Positions 7,334 through 18,859 of a DNA stretch of 34,622 nt are shown one piece after another. The stretch comes from Filomicrobium sp. (GTDB lineage Bacteria > Pseudomonadota > Alphaproteobacteria > Rhizobiales > Hyphomicrobiaceae). Where the stretch lies: positions 1 to 34,622 of the forward strand of contig DAOUZE010000004.1 of NCBI GenBank assembly GCA_030665765.1, in the 5' to 3' direction. Under the pieces are notes generated by a model. That model saw nothing but the letters and a program-made list of their open reading frames with translations. It did no database searches and was not told the DNA's origin. The translations under genes were made by a program, and so were the position numbers. Every line of letters starts with the position of its first letter. Position 1 is the first letter of the stretch.

Positions 7334-8740
7334 TCACATATGTATCGCGCGTTTTTCGACGGCCAACGCGGCTTCTTTCACGGCCTCGGTTAGCGTCGGG
7401 TGGGCGTGGCAGGTGCGCGCGAGGTCTTCCGAGGAACCGCCGAACTCCATGATCACGGCGGCTTCGGCGATCAGTTCACCAACGTGTGGACCGACCATAT
7501 GAACGCCGAGGATACGGTCGGTTTGCGCATCGGCCAGGACTTTGACAAAGCCGTCCGTGGTGCGATTTACCTTAGCCCGGCCATTTGCCATGAACGGGAA
7601 CTTGCCCGTCTTATAGGCAATGCCGGCTTCTTTTAACTCTTCCTCGGTCTTGCCGACGGAGGCCACCTCTGGTGCGGTGTAAATCACATTGGGGATGACA
7701 TTGTAGTTGACGTGGCCGGCCTGACCAGACAGCAGCTCGGCGATGGCGATGCCTTCATCTTCCGCCTTATGGGCCAACATCGGGCCGGCAATGACATCAC
7801 CGATGGCGTAGATGCCGGGGACATTGGTTTCGAAGTGCGGATCAACAATGATGCGGCGGCGGTTGTCGATGGCGACGCCGATATCCTCAAGGCCTAGACC
7901 TTCTGTGTATGGAACCCGCCCGATCGCGACGAGGACTACGTCGGCCGACATTTCCTCGGCTTCGCCGCCAGCGGCGGGCTCGACGGTCACGGTGCAGCCG
8001 GACGCGCCAGTCTTGAGACCCGTTACCTTGGAACCGAGCTGAAAGGTCATGCCCTGCTTGGTCAAGATCTTCTGGAACTGCTTAGCTACATCAAGGTCCA
8101 TGCCCGGGATGATCCGGTCGAAGAATTCCACCACGTGAACCTCCGCCCCCAGGCGCCGCCACACCGAACCGAGTTCCAGGCCGATGACGCCAGCGCCGAC
8201 GATCAGCAGTTTCTTCGGAACCTTTTCCAGCTCGAGCGCGCCTGTTGATGAGACGACTTGCTTTTCATCGATGTCGATACCTGGCAGGCGGGCAATATCG
8301 GAGCCCGTCGCAATGACGATAGCCTTTGTATCAAGATCGGTCATCTCACCGCCATTTTCCGGCGTGACTTTAACTTTGCCGACAGCGGAGATGCGACCGA
8401 CGCCCTGGTAGGTGTCGACCTTGTTCTTCTTCATAAGAAAGGCGACGCCGTCGACATTGCCCTTTACGCCTTCGGCCTTGAAGGCCAGCATTTTTTCCAA
8501 GTTCAATTCGGGCACTACTCCGATGCCCATACCGGCGAAACAATGGCCGGCTTCCTCGAACAGTTCGGAGGCATGCAGCAAGGCTTTCGAAGGGATGCAA
8601 CCGATGTTGAGACAGGTGCCGCCGTGGGTCGCGCGCTTTTCGACGACGGCGACCTTCATTCCGAGCTGGCTGGCGCGAATGGCGCAGACGTAACCACCTG
8701 GGCCGGTGCCGATGACAACGAGATCGTATGGTCCTGCCAT
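7334..8740 (-). CDS. lpdA: Dihydrolipoyl dehydrogenase (E3)
   Basis: This 468-residue flavoprotein reoxidises dihydrolipoamide on the E2 subunit, passing electrons via FAD to NAD+. It shows the FAD site 'VVIGTGPGGYVCA' (residues 8-20), the redox disulfide Cys43/Cys48 in 'GGTCLNIGCIPSK', the NAD site 'VGAGVIGLELGSVW', the second FAD motif 'YAIGDVIAGPMLAHKAEDEG', and the C-terminal His447-Pro/Glu452 base in 'HAHPTLTE'. The start at 8740 has AAGGAA 8 bases upstream and matches the family N-terminus; the ORF-track start adds 29 unsupported residues. It follows sucB by about 360 bases and is probably the E3 of 2-oxoglutarate dehydrogenase, and may also serve other 2-oxoacid dehydrogenases. A terminator-like hairpin follows. 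Confidence 0.95.
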   Translation of the reverse strand: MAGPYDLVVIGTGPGGYVCAIRASQLGMKVAVVEKRATHGGTCLNIGCIPSKALLHASELFEEAGHCFAGMGIGVVPELNLEKMLAFKAEGVKGNVDGVAFLMKKNKVDTYQGVGRISAVGKVKVTPENGGEMTDLDTKAIVIATGSDIARLPGIDIDEKQVVSSTGALELEKVPKKLLIVGAGVIGLELGSVWRRLGAEVHVVEFFDRIIPGMDLDVAKQFQKILTKQGMTFQLGSKVTGLKTGASGCTVTVEPAAGGEAEEMSADVVLVAIGRVPYTEGLGLEDIGVAIDNRRRIIVDPHFETNVPGIYAIGDVIAGPMLAHKAEDEGIAIAELLSGQAGHVNYNVIPNVIYTAPEVASVGKTEEELKEAGIAYKTGKFPFMANGRAKVNRTTDGFVKVLADAQTDRILGVHMVGPHVGELIAEAAVIMEFGGSSEDLARTCHAHPTLTEAVKEAALAVEKRAIHM

Positions 8741-9097
8741 TTTTGCATTTCCTTCTTTGTCGAATGGCGCGGCTGCTGGATCGTGGCGCGCGGATTCTAG
8801 TGCAGGATTGCTGTGATCGAACGGCAACCACGAACCGCCTGCATCGATTCACCCCGTGACACATGCTCCAAGAAGACCTGGAAACAGCCGAGTCTCAATA
8901 ACGACTTCGTATTACAGGTTGCGGACGGAGGGTGGGGCAGTCGGCGAAGCGGACGGGGCTCCTGATCTTCTGGTGTCCTCTGCGTGGAATACACAAGCGG
9001 CGAAGGCAACCATGCCGCTACCATGATCGACACTGGTGTCGGCCCGGTTACTCTGCGGATTTCATTCAATTGCCACAAGCGACGTCCCTCTGCAGCC
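8741..9097. other. Gene-free spacer between sucB and lpdA
   Basis: This stretch of about 357 bases lies between the sucB stop and the lpdA start. ORFs in it (for example 8797..9180 minus and 8932..9144 plus) have no recognisable protein features and run into sucB or lpdA out of frame. I see no hairpin with a T run. It is long for an operon spacer and could hold a secondary promoter for lpdA or the remains of a lost gene, but nothing supports either directly. Confidence 0.5.
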
Positions 9098-10324
9098 TCA
9101 GAGATCCAACACGAAACGTTGTGGATCTTCCAGGCACTCCTTGACGCGCACCAGGAAGGTGACGGCCTCTTTTCCGTCAACGACGCGGTGATCGTAGGAC
9201 AGCGCCAGATACATCATCGGACGGGCGGCGATCGAACCGTCCTTCATGACAACCGGGCGCTGCTCGATGCGGTGCATGCCGAGGATGCCGGATTGAGGGG
9301 CGTTTAGGATCGGCGTTGAAAGAAGTGAACCGTAGACACCACCGTTGGAAATCGTGAACGTGCCGCCCTGCATTTCCTCGATGGTGAGCTGACCGGAGCG
9401 GGCGCGCTTGCCGAATTCGGCGATTGTGCCTTCGATCTGCGCGATCGACATCGTCTCCGCGTCGCGCACAACCGGCACGACGAGGCCCTTTTCGGAACCG
9501 ACTGCGACGCCGATGTGATAATAGTTCTTATAGATAAGATCCTGGCCGTCGATCTCCGCATTGACTGCTGGAATCTCTCTCAGCGCCTGGATGCAAGCCT
9601 TGATGAAGAAACCCATGAAACCAAGCCGGACGCCATGGCGTTTTTCGAACAAGCTCTTGTATTGATTGCGCATTTCCATGACCGTGGTCATATCCACGTC
9701 GTTGAACGTCGTTAGCATCGCCGCCGTATTCTGGGCATCCTTCAGACGGCGGGCGATGGTCTGGCGCAGGCGCGACATCCGTACCCGCTCTTCGCGTGCA
9801 GCATCGATCTCGGTTGAGGGAACGCGAAGATTCTGGACAGGCGCGCGGACGCTTGCCGCAGGAACGTAAACAGCGGTTGGCGGGGCCGCCGAAGATACTG
9901 GTGCAGCTTGCGCCGCTGCCACGTCATGCTTCAAGACCTGTCCTCGGCGACCACTGCCATCGACCTCAGCCGCAGACATGCCGGCTTCGGCGAGAGCCTT
10001 CCGGGCCGATGGTGATGGCGGCATTTCGGTGCCAGAGCCGTTGGAGGATGGCGCCGCCGGTGTGGGTTGTGGAGGAGCTGCGCCCTCGCCTTCGTTCAGC
10101 GAGCCGAGAATTGCTCCGACTTCGACCGTATCGCCCTCGTTGACGATGATCTCGCCGAGAACGCCTGCGGTTGGGGCCGGGACTTCAACAGTGACCTTGT
10201 CGGTTTCCAGCTCGACGAGGGGCTCGTCGGCTTTGATCGCATCACCGGGTTTTTTGTACCATTGCCCAACGGTGGCCTCGGTGACTGATTCACCCAGCGT
10301 CGGAACCTTGATCTCGATGGCCAT
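9098..10324 (-). CDS. sucB: 2-oxoglutarate dehydrogenase E2, dihydrolipoyl succinyltransferase
   Basis: SucB (OdhB) is the core of the 2-oxoglutarate dehydrogenase complex and transfers the succinyl group from lipoate to CoA. The 408-residue protein has one lipoyl domain (residues 1-77) with the lipoylated Lys43 in 'ETDKVTVEV', a Pro/Ala/Ser-rich linker, an E3-binding domain near 101-140 ('[12 protein letters not shown]...[14 protein letters not shown]') and a catalytic acyltransferase domain ending with His379 and Asp383 in '[11 protein letters not shown]'. The single lipoyl domain and the sucA neighbour distinguish it from pyruvate dehydrogenase E2. The ATG at 10324 has AGAGG upstream. It begins 81 bases after sucA and is probably co-transcribed. 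Confidence 0.96.
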   Translation of the reverse strand: MAIEIKVPTLGESVTEATVGQWYKKPGDAIKADEPLVELETDKVTVEVPAPTAGVLGEIIVNEGDTVEVGAILGSLNEGEGAAPPQPTPAAPSSNGSGTEMPPSPSARKALAEAGMSAAEVDGSGRRGQVLKHDVAAAQAAPVSSAAPPTAVYVPAASVRAPVQNLRVPSTEIDAAREERVRMSRLRQTIARRLKDAQNTAAMLTTFNDVDMTTVMEMRNQYKSLFEKRHGVRLGFMGFFIKACIQALREIPAVNAEIDGQDLIYKNYYHIGVAVGSEKGLVVPVVRDAETMSIAQIEGTIAEFGKRARSGQLTIEEMQGGTFTISNGGVYGSLLSTPILNAPQSGILGMHRIEQRPVVMKDGSIAARPMMYLALSYDHRVVDGKEAVTFLVRVKECLEDPQRFVLDL

Positions 10325-10405
10325 TTTGATCGAACCTCTTACTTAATCTATCCTTCGCGAAGCGCCGCCCGGCGACGTGCTCGCCGCTTGAAATCCATCT
10401 CAGCT

Positions 10406-13372
10406 TCAAACCGACAAGGCCTCTTGAGCGAGTGTCTTCTGCTCGGCGAGGTGTCGGCTCAACAGGCCCGTGGCGGTCGAGGCCGACGCCGGTCGTCCCG
10501 CGTACGCGGCGCGGGTGTTGTTGGCGCCGATATGATCAAGAACCCACTCGAGGTTGGGTTCGATGAAGGTCCAGGAGCCCATGTTCTTCGGCTCTTCCTG
10601 ACACCAGACGAAGTCGTTCGCATTCACGAAGCGATTCAATTCCTGAATGAGCGTTCGAGCCGGGAACGGATACAGCTGCTCGATGCGCAAGACGTAGACA
10701 TCGTTGATCCCGGCTTTCTCGCGTTCGTCAGCAAGGTCGTAGTAAACCTTGCCTGAACACATCACGACGCGACGGATTTCGTTATCCGGCTTCAGGCGGA
10801 ATTCCGATGCTGGGTGGGGCCGCCTCTGGTCAGCGTCGTCCCACAGAATCCGATGGAAGGTCTTGCCGGGACCCATTTCAACAATATTCGAAACGACGCG
10901 CTTGTGGCGCAACAGCGACTTCGGCGTCATCAAGATCAGCGGCTTGCGGAACTTACGATGCAGCTGGCGGCGCAAGGCGTGGAAATAGTTGGAGGGAGTG
11001 GTGCAGTTGGCTACCTGCCAATTGTCTTCCGCACACAGTTGCAAAAAGCGTTCGAGACGTGCCGAGGAGTGCTCTGGCCCTTGTCCTTCGTAACCGTGCG
11101 GCAGGAGGCAAACGAGCCCCGACATGCGCAGCCATTTGCGTTCACCGGACGACAGAAACTGGTCGAACAGAACCTGCGCGCCATTAGCAAAATCACCGAA
11201 CTGGGCTTCCCACAAGACCAGTGCGTTGGGCTCGGCTAGAGAGTACCCGTATTCGAAGCCAAGCACGGCTTCTTCCGAGAGCATCGAGTTGATGACTTCG
11301 TAATGCGCTTGGTCGGGCGAGATATGACGCAGCGGTGTGAAGCGACGCTCGGTCTCTTGATCGATCAGTACGGAATGGCGTTGCGAGAAGGTGCCGCGTT
11401 CACTGTCTTGCCCCGACAAGCGCACAGGGAAGCCCTCGGCGAGCAACGTGCCAAAGGCGAGGTGCTCGGCCATGGCCCAGTCGATGCCCGTGCCGCGCTC
11501 TATCATTTCATGTCGACGTTCAAGTAGACGCTTGACGGTTTTGTGGGCATTAAAGTCACCAGGCACTTTGGTGATGCGGCGACCGAGGTCGCGCAGGATA
11601 TCGAGTTCCACGCCCGTGTTGCCACGGCGGGCTTCATCTTCGGCAAAGCCGATCGATGACCAGCGGCCATCGAGCCAATCGGCCTTGTTGGGCTTGTAGT
11701 AGTCGGCGGCGGAAAACTCACTTTCCAAATGCGCTCGGAAGTCGCTGCGCATTTTGTCAACCTGGTTCTCAGTCAGGATTTGCTCGGCGACGAGGCGTTC
11801 GCCGTAGCGCGTGGCAACAGGCGTATGTTTCTTGATCACCCGGTACATGCGCGGCTGGGTGAACATAGGTTCGTCGGCCTCATTGTGGCCGTACCGGCGA
11901 TAGCAGACCATGTCGATGACGACCGGCTTTTGGAATTTCTGGCGGAATTCGGCAGCAATCTTGGCGACATGAACGACCGATTCTGGATCGTCGCCGTTGA
12001 CGTGGAAGATCGGAGCTTCAACCATCTTGGCGACATCGGTGCAGTAGGGCGAGGAGCGCGAGAATCGGGGATTGGTGGTGAAGCCGATCTGGTTGTTGAT
12101 GATAAAATGTATTGAACCACCAGTGCGGTGGCCCTTGAGACCGGAAAGACCGAAGCACTCTGCAACTACGCCTTGGCCGGCGAAAGCGGCGTCGCCGTGG
12201 ATCAATAGCGGTAGGACGCAGTTGCGCTCCTCGGGATCGCAGGCGTGCTGATCCTGCTTGGCGCGAGTTTTACCAAGAACGACAGGATCAACGATCTCCA
12301 GGTGTGACGGGTTGGCGGTCAGCGAAAGGTGGACGTTGTTGCCGTCGAAAATACGGTCGGAAGAGGCTCCAAGGTGATATTTCACATCCCCCGAGCCTTC
12401 GACATCATCGGGTTTAAACGAACCACCTTTGAACTCGTTGAAGATGGCACGGTGCGGCTTCGCCAACACGTTGGCAAGAACGTTGAGGCGGCCGCGGTGC
12501 GCCATACCGATAATGATCTCTTTCACGCCAAGCTGACCGCCGCGTTTGATGATCTGCTCTAAAGCGGGGACCATTGCTTCGCCGCCGTCGAGCCCGAAAC
12601 GCTTAGTACCAGTGTATTTGACGTCGGCGAACTTTTCGAACGTTTCAGCTTCAATCAGTTTATTGAGGATCGCTTTTTTGCCCTCGACGGTGAAACTGAT
12701 CTCCTTTTCCTCACCCTCGATGCGCTCCTGGATCCAGGACTTTTGCGCCGGGTTCGTTATGTGCGTGAATTCAACGCCGATATGCTGGCAGTAGGTGCGT
12801 CGAAGAATGCCGACGATCTGGCGCATGGTGGCGGTTTCGAGACCTAGAACGCGATCGATAAATATTGGGCGGTCGAGGTCGGCGTCGGTGAAGCCGTAGG
12901 TCTCGTGCTCCAGCTCTCTGTGGATCAAGCGATCGGTGAGGCCGAGCGGATCGAGATCGGCGGCCAGATGGCCCATGGCGCGATAAGCGCGGATCAGCAT
13001 CAACGCGCGAATTGAGTCCTGGATAGCGCGAAAGGAGGCCGCCGGGGACATCTCAACGCCATGCTGGTAGGCGTGCCCGGAGAGCTTACCGTGCAGTTCG
13101 CTGTGCAGTTGTTCGTAATCACCGGTCAGCGCGGCGACCAATTCACCGTTCGTTTCCAGTTGTGTCAGCGGGACCGCCCAAGACGGATTGGATGGTTCGA
13201 TCTCGGACGTGCCAGCACCCTCTTGCAGGCTCTCAAAGAAATGGCGCCACTGATCCGGCACGGAGCCGGGATTGCGTGCATATTGATCTTGCATTTCCTC
13301 GATGTAAGCGGCGTTAGCGCCATCGAGAAAGGAGGTCTGCAGGAAAGACTGGTTGAGCGCTTGGCGGGACAT
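10406..13372 (-). CDS. sucA: 2-oxoglutarate dehydrogenase E1
   Basis: SucA is the thiamine diphosphate-dependent decarboxylase of the 2-oxoglutarate dehydrogenase complex. The 988-residue protein has the N-terminal OdhA-type segment ('SFLDGANAAYIEEMQDQYARNP'), the 'GMAHRGRLNVLANVL' motif, the diphosphate/Mg region ('HGDAAFAGQGVVAE', 'NNQIGFTTNPRFSRSS'), 'GHNEADEPMFTQP', and the transketolase-type pyrimidine domain with 'FGYSLAEPNALVLWEAQFGDFANGAQ' in the C-terminal half. The start is ATG 13372, with AGGA 7 bases upstream, rather than the TTG at 13375 of the ORF track. Its order with sucB is standard. In this genome it is separated from sucD by an unrelated insert of roughly 2 kb. Confidence 0.96.
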   Translation of the reverse strand: MSRQALNQSFLQTSFLDGANAAYIEEMQDQYARNPGSVPDQWRHFFESLQEGAGTSEIEPSNPSWAVPLTQLETNGELVAALTGDYEQLHSELHGKLSGHAYQHGVEMSPAASFRAIQDSIRALMLIRAYRAMGHLAADLDPLGLTDRLIHRELEHETYGFTDADLDRPIFIDRVLGLETATMRQIVGILRRTYCQHIGVEFTHITNPAQKSWIQERIEGEEKEISFTVEGKKAILNKLIEAETFEKFADVKYTGTKRFGLDGGEAMVPALEQIIKRGGQLGVKEIIIGMAHRGRLNVLANVLAKPHRAIFNEFKGGSFKPDDVEGSGDVKYHLGASSDRIFDGNNVHLSLTANPSHLEIVDPVVLGKTRAKQDQHACDPEERNCVLPLLIHGDAAFAGQGVVAECFGLSGLKGHRTGGSIHFIINNQIGFTTNPRFSRSSPYCTDVAKMVEAPIFHVNGDDPESVVHVAKIAAEFRQKFQKPVVIDMVCYRRYGHNEADEPMFTQPRMYRVIKKHTPVATRYGERLVAEQILTENQVDKMRSDFRAHLESEFSAADYYKPNKADWLDGRWSSIGFAEDEARRGNTGVELDILRDLGRRITKVPGDFNAHKTVKRLLERRHEMIERGTGIDWAMAEHLAFGTLLAEGFPVRLSGQDSERGTFSQRHSVLIDQETERRFTPLRHISPDQAHYEVINSMLSEEAVLGFEYGYSLAEPNALVLWEAQFGDFANGAQVLFDQFLSSGERKWLRMSGLVCLLPHGYEGQGPEHSSARLERFLQLCAEDNWQVANCTTPSNYFHALRRQLHRKFRKPLILMTPKSLLRHKRVVSNIVEMGPGKTFHRILWDDADQRRPHPASEFRLKPDNEIRRVVMCSGKVYYDLADEREKAGINDVYVLRIEQLYPFPARTLIQELNRFVNANDFVWCQEEPKNMGSWTFIEPNLEWVLDHIGANNTRAAYAGRPASASTATGLLSRHLAEQKTLAQEALSV

Positions 13373-13683
13373 CAATGGTTCCTGTCCGAGAGATTAGAGC
13401 TTTCGTGCCAGTAGGCGGGCACCTCGCGCGAGCTCGCGAAGTGCCTTCGCAACTGCGAACGCACTCGATACTTAGTACACTTCGTCGCAGGGTTTAAGCC
13501 CACCGAAAGTGGCGGATCCGGTGCACGGATCACGAAGAGGTGAGGGCGGTGGCGGCGCGGCTCACCCGACGGCGGCGGCCAGAACAGCCGCAGCCATTGG
13601 CAAAGTCGGGATCCGCGCCTTCAGCCTGCAGAATAATGCTCTGTCGAGGAAAACGACCGAGTTTGGCGCCCGGCTCAATCCTG
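13373..13683. other. Leader region upstream of sucA with palindromes
   Basis: This roughly 310-base stretch has no convincing gene. Close to sucA lies an imperfect 26-base palindrome (13419-13444, centre CGCGAGCTCGCG), followed by a small inverted repeat TTCGCA/TGCGAA. Together they could form tandem stem-loops in the sucA leader. Because sucA is cut off from sucCD by the insert, a promoter here is likely, but I could not pick clear -35 and -10 boxes. Confidence 0.4.
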
Positions 13684-13953
13684 TCATGGTTCGTCATCCG
13701 ACTTATCGTGCTGTTCTTCCAGCTTTTCCTTATGATAGTGGAGTTCCTGGCTCTTGGCCTCAGCAGCCTCCAGTGCGGCTCGAAACGAGGCGATCTCGGC
13801 GTTCTTGGCGCGGATTTCAGCCTCGACGGCTGCGATCTGGCTGCGGAAAAGCAGCATCATACTCTCACGACCGATGGGTATGTCTCCCTGCAATTTGGAG
13901 CTTAAGACGTTGAAGGCAAATCCAATATTGCATTGCCTTTGTGACAAGCTCAT
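13684..13953 (-). CDS. Small coiled-coil protein, unknown function
   Basis: The ORF encodes up to 89 residues. The C-terminal ~58, from 'MMLLFRSQIAAVEAEIRAK', is a highly charged helix with heptad-like spacing ('EIASFRAALEAAEAKSQELHYHKEKLEEQHDK') that should form a coiled coil and ends in an acidic tail. The N-terminal part looks different and the true start may be the Met pair near 13860, preceded by a GAGAG. I do not recognise a family. It lies on the same strand as sucA and downstream of the broken XRE regulator. The compositional bias argues for a real gene, but it could also be a chance ORF. Confidence 0.5.
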   Translation of the reverse strand: MSLSQRQCNIGFAFNVLSSKLQGDIPIGRESMMLLFRSQIAAVEAEIRAKNAEIASFRAALEAAEAKSQELHYHKEKLEEQHDKSDDEP

Positions 13954-14016
13954 CGACGAATATCAAACCTCCGAGCCGGGGCGCGTCATACCAAGGCAGA
14001 AGGCTGTAAGGGACAA

Positions 14017-14798
14017 TCAAAGGTTGCCGATCAACTGCCTGATCGCGAGATCGGCGTCGGCGGGAAGTGAGAATTCGATCCGCAAATCACTGACGGTAAT
14101 GTCTGTGGCGGGACCAAAATGCGCGATCGCCGACACAAGTGACAACACCTTGTCGCCGAACCTGATTTTCGTCGGGATGAAGGGATGCGAAGCGCAGATG
14201 CCATGGTTCGCCGCTTGAAATACCGGAGCCGCCTTCAGGCCATCCATCAGTTCGGCAAGCTTGGGATCCCCACCGCTGGCGTTCAGTTCCGTCTGTAGCC
14301 GCGTGAGAAGATGATGGGCGACTTCGGGCCAGTTGCCGAAACTCTCCGTCAGCTCCGGATGATCCGAGATCATCTTCAGTATGTTGATCGGCGCCGGGCC
14401 GGCGCTCAAGCCGAAGATCGCCTCGCAGGAGGCGTTTGAATCGAGCAGGTTCCAATAGCGGTAGATTAGCACTGCAGGGTAAGGCATGTGCCGATCAAGC
14501 ATGAGATCAAGCGCCGCGCGAACATCCCGGAGGGCGGTGTCGTCAAGTGAGCTCTTCCGGTACTGGGGGCGAAGCCCGCTGCATTGAGTATGTTGTTGCG
14601 TTCAGCAAGCGGCATGCTCATGGCGTCGGCCAAAACAAGAACCATCGGGCGGCTCGGCTGCGCGCGTCCGGATTCCAAGAAAGAGATATGTCTTTGCGAG
14701 ACGTTGGCGGCGAGGGCGAGATGCAGCTGGCTCATTCCGCGACGGCCCCGCCAATCGCGCAGGCACTCCCCGAACGTCGTCTATGTCGGCGTGGTCAT
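14017..14798 (-). pseudogene. XRE-family regulator with MmyB-like ligand domain, disrupted
   Basis: Two minus-strand frames combine to one regulator of about 260 residues. The N-terminal part is a Cro/C1-type helix-turn-helix ('CLRDWRGRRGMSQLHLALAA', 'NVSQRHISFLESGRAQPS'). The second frame carries a PAS-like MmyB-type domain ('MPYPAVLIYRYWNLLDSNASCEAIFGL'). They join if one C is added to the C5 run (plus-strand G5 at 14565-14569), giving 'GFAPQYRKSSLDD'. A second lesion is an in-frame TAG at codon 6 after ATG 14798 (plus-strand 14781-14783); a CAG-to-TAG change would explain it. The alternative ATG at 14735 would delete the first HTH helix. It is divergent from the MAPEG gene, with a shared palindrome between them. 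Confidence 0.75.
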
Positions 14799-14829
14799 GG
14801 CTCTATCACAGCCTTTGTCGGTGCGGGCG

Positions 14830-14850
14830 CAATTACCTGGAAGGTAATTG
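14830..14850. promoter_or_regulatory. Perfect inverted repeat, candidate operator for the XRE regulator
   Basis: CAATTACC-TGGAA-GGTAATTG is an 8-base perfect inverted repeat with a 5-base spacer. It lies in the 117-base divergent region between the XRE regulator start (14798) and the MAPEG gene start (14916). Size, symmetry and position fit a dimer-binding operator that would control both genes. The assignment to this regulator is inference from context. Confidence 0.65.
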
Positions 14851-14915
14851 TTGGAGTGTCCGGCACACCCTAGATGCCGATGTCATCATCGATCGCAACT
14901 TAGAGGACCCCAAAC

Positions 14916-15315
14916 ATGATCGAAGTGGTGACCGCCGTGCTAGTGCTTTTTATTGTTCAGACCTTATCTTCCCCCGGCAATCCAGTACCTGGGTGAGGAT
15001 GGCTCGCTTGCTTTCCGTTCCGCTGTCGCGCTTGGTCCGTGCGATGCCCCGCCACCGATGCCTGCCATGGCGGGGCGCGCGCAGCGGGCCCTGCGTAACA
15101 TGATGGAAGCGATGTTCGTATTCGTACCGCTGGCGTTACTAGCGATCGTTTCGGGTAAGGACCAGGGCCTCGCCATGACCGCAGCGCTAACATTCTTAGG
15201 GGCCAGGGTAGCTTATCTTCCCGCGTATATGTCGGGTATTGTCGGTGTCAGGTCGCTGATCTGGGGTGTCGGCGCCGCCGGGCTCGCGATGATGGCGATC
15301 GCGCTATTGGAATGA
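14916..15315 (+). pseudogene. MAPEG-family membrane protein, frameshifted near N-terminus
   Basis: MAPEG proteins are small four-helix membrane proteins related to microsomal glutathione transferases and eicosanoid enzymes. The ATG at 14916 has GAGG 9 bases upstream and opens 'MIEVVTAVLVLFIVQTLSSPG', which then hits a stop. The rest reads in another frame: 'PAIQYLGEDGSLAFRSAVALG', the family motif 'GRAQRALRNMMEAMFVFVPLALL', and two further hydrophobic helices to 'GLAMMAIALLE'. Removing one C from the C5 run at 14971-14975 restores one ORF of about 132 residues. It is divergent from the XRE regulator, shares the palindrome at 14830-14850 and converges on sucD. Confidence 0.75.
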
Positions 15316-15370
15316 CGCTCAACAAGTATGGCGCGGAGCCGAGGCCTCCGCGCCATTCTCCGTCATTCCA
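15308..15370. terminator. Nested double inverted repeat between MAPEG and sucD, likely bidirectional terminator
   Basis: The inner arms ATGGCGCGGAG / CTCCGCGCCAT (15328-15338 and 15346-15356, loop of 7) are perfect. Outer arms TGGAATGACG / CGTCATTCCA (15308-15317 and 15361-15370) are also perfect. Together they make a 21-base-pair interrupted hairpin between two convergent genes, with the outer arm including the MAPEG stop codon. No T run follows on either side, so intrinsic termination is possible but not certain; it could also protect the sucCD transcript 3' end. Confidence 0.6.
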
Positions 15371-15382
15371 GGAGCTCGGCAC

Positions 15383-16285
15383 TCAGCCCTTCAGAACCTC
15401 GGCCAGGGTTTTGCCGAGGCGGGCGGGTGAGGGTGAGACACGGATGCCGGCGGCTTCCATCGCTGCAATCTTGGAATCGGCTCCGCCCTTGCCGCCGGAG
15501 ATAACGGCACCGGCGTGGCCCATGGTGCGGCCTGGAGGTGCTGTACGTCCGGCGATGAAGCCAGCCATCGGTTTCTTACGTCCCTTGGCGGCCTGCTCGG
15601 TGAGCCAGGCGGCAGCGTCTTCTTCAGCCGAGCCACCGATCTCACCAATCATGATGATCGATTCTGTTTCCGGGTCGTCGAGGAACAAATCGAGCATGTC
15701 GATGAACTCGGTGCCCTTGACGGGGTCACCGCCAATGCCGACCGCCGTCGACTGGCCGAGGCCTTCGTTGGTGGTCTGGAACACCGCCTCATACGTGAGC
15801 GTGCCGGAGCGCGAGAGGATGCCGACCGAGCCCTTCTTGAAAATCGAGCCCGGCATGATGCCAATCTTGCACTCGTTCGGAGTCAGGACGCCTGGGCAGT
15901 TGGGTCCGATGAGGCGCGAGTTTGCGTCATCGAGACGGGCCTTCACCTTGACCATGTCCATAACGGGCACGCCCTCGGTGATGCAGACGATGAGCGCGAT
16001 CTCGGCGTCGATAGCTTCGATGATCGCGGCGGCCGCACCGGCGGGCGGTACATAGACAACGGAGGCGTTGGCGCCGGTGGCCTCCTTACCTTCCTTGACG
16101 GTGGCGAAGATCGGCAACTTATGGCCGGCGGAGCCTTCCCAGGTTGCGCCGCCCTTCTTGGGGTGGATACCGCCGACCATCTGCGTGCCGTGATAGGCGA
16201 GCGCCTGCTCGGTGTGGAAAGTGCCGGTCTTGCCGGTGAGGCCTTGGACAAGGACCTTGGTGTCTTTGTTGACGAGTATGGACAT
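15383..16285 (-). CDS. sucD: Succinyl-CoA synthetase alpha subunit
   Basis: SucD forms with SucC the enzyme that converts succinyl-CoA to succinate with nucleotide triphosphate synthesis. The 300-residue protein has the CoA-binding Rossmann domain at the N-terminus ('[22 protein letters not shown]'-type start, 'GGIHPKKGG'), the CoA-ligase signature ('[13 protein letters not shown]', '[12 protein letters not shown]') and the phosphorylated His near residue 257 in '[13 protein letters not shown]'. It starts 6 bases after the sucC stop, so the two are translationally close. After it comes a strong hairpin rather than sucA. Confidence 0.96.
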   Translation of the reverse strand: MSILVNKDTKVLVQGLTGKTGTFHTEQALAYHGTQMVGGIHPKKGGATWEGSAGHKLPIFATVKEGKEATGANASVVYVPPAGAAAAIIEAIDAEIALIVCITEGVPVMDMVKVKARLDDANSRLIGPNCPGVLTPNECKIGIMPGSIFKKGSVGILSRSGTLTYEAVFQTTNEGLGQSTAVGIGGDPVKGTEFIDMLDLFLDDPETESIIMIGEIGGSAEEDAAAWLTEQAAKGRKKPMAGFIAGRTAPPGRTMGHAGAVISGGKGGADSKIAAMEAAGIRVSPSPARLGKTLAEVLKG

Positions 16286-16291
16286 GCTTTC

Positions 16292-17488
<1,197 letters not shown>

Positions 17489-17693
17489 CGTCTTCTCACC
17501 GTTGTCTCGATGCCAGATCCATTTGTGTCGGTAATCCAGCCGCAACCTTCAGAAATGCGTCGACCCAGTCACCCCGGCCCGCAGCCCACTCTTGGCATAC
17601 AGTGCTCCAAGCGTGGACTGCTCTCGTCTAGCTGTTGGGGTGAGCCTCAGCCATAAGAAAACGGCGCACTCGACGCGCGCCACGATCGCTTGT

Positions 17694-18770
<1,077 letters not shown>

Positions 18771-18777
18771 TTAAGCT

Positions 18778-18806
18778 TTGCTAGACCGAAAAATGGGCGC
18801 GTTCAA
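18778..18806 (-). promoter_or_regulatory. Possible sigma-70-type promoter of mdh
   Basis: On the minus strand TTGAAC (plus-strand 18801-18806) and TAGCAA (18778-18783) are separated by exactly 17 bases, about 120 bases before the mdh start. The -10 match is weak. The position between zapE and mdh is sensible for a promoter of the mdh-suc block, but this is only a pattern match. Confidence 0.3.
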
Positions 18807-18859
18807 GCAAGCCGAGGGGCGATGAAACGAAAGTGGTGGGGTGATCGGGGCGTTTAATC

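Noticed and set aside
8797-9180. 127-residue minus-strand ORF between sucB and lpdA
   Set aside because: It starts inside sucB in another frame and has no recognisable motif.
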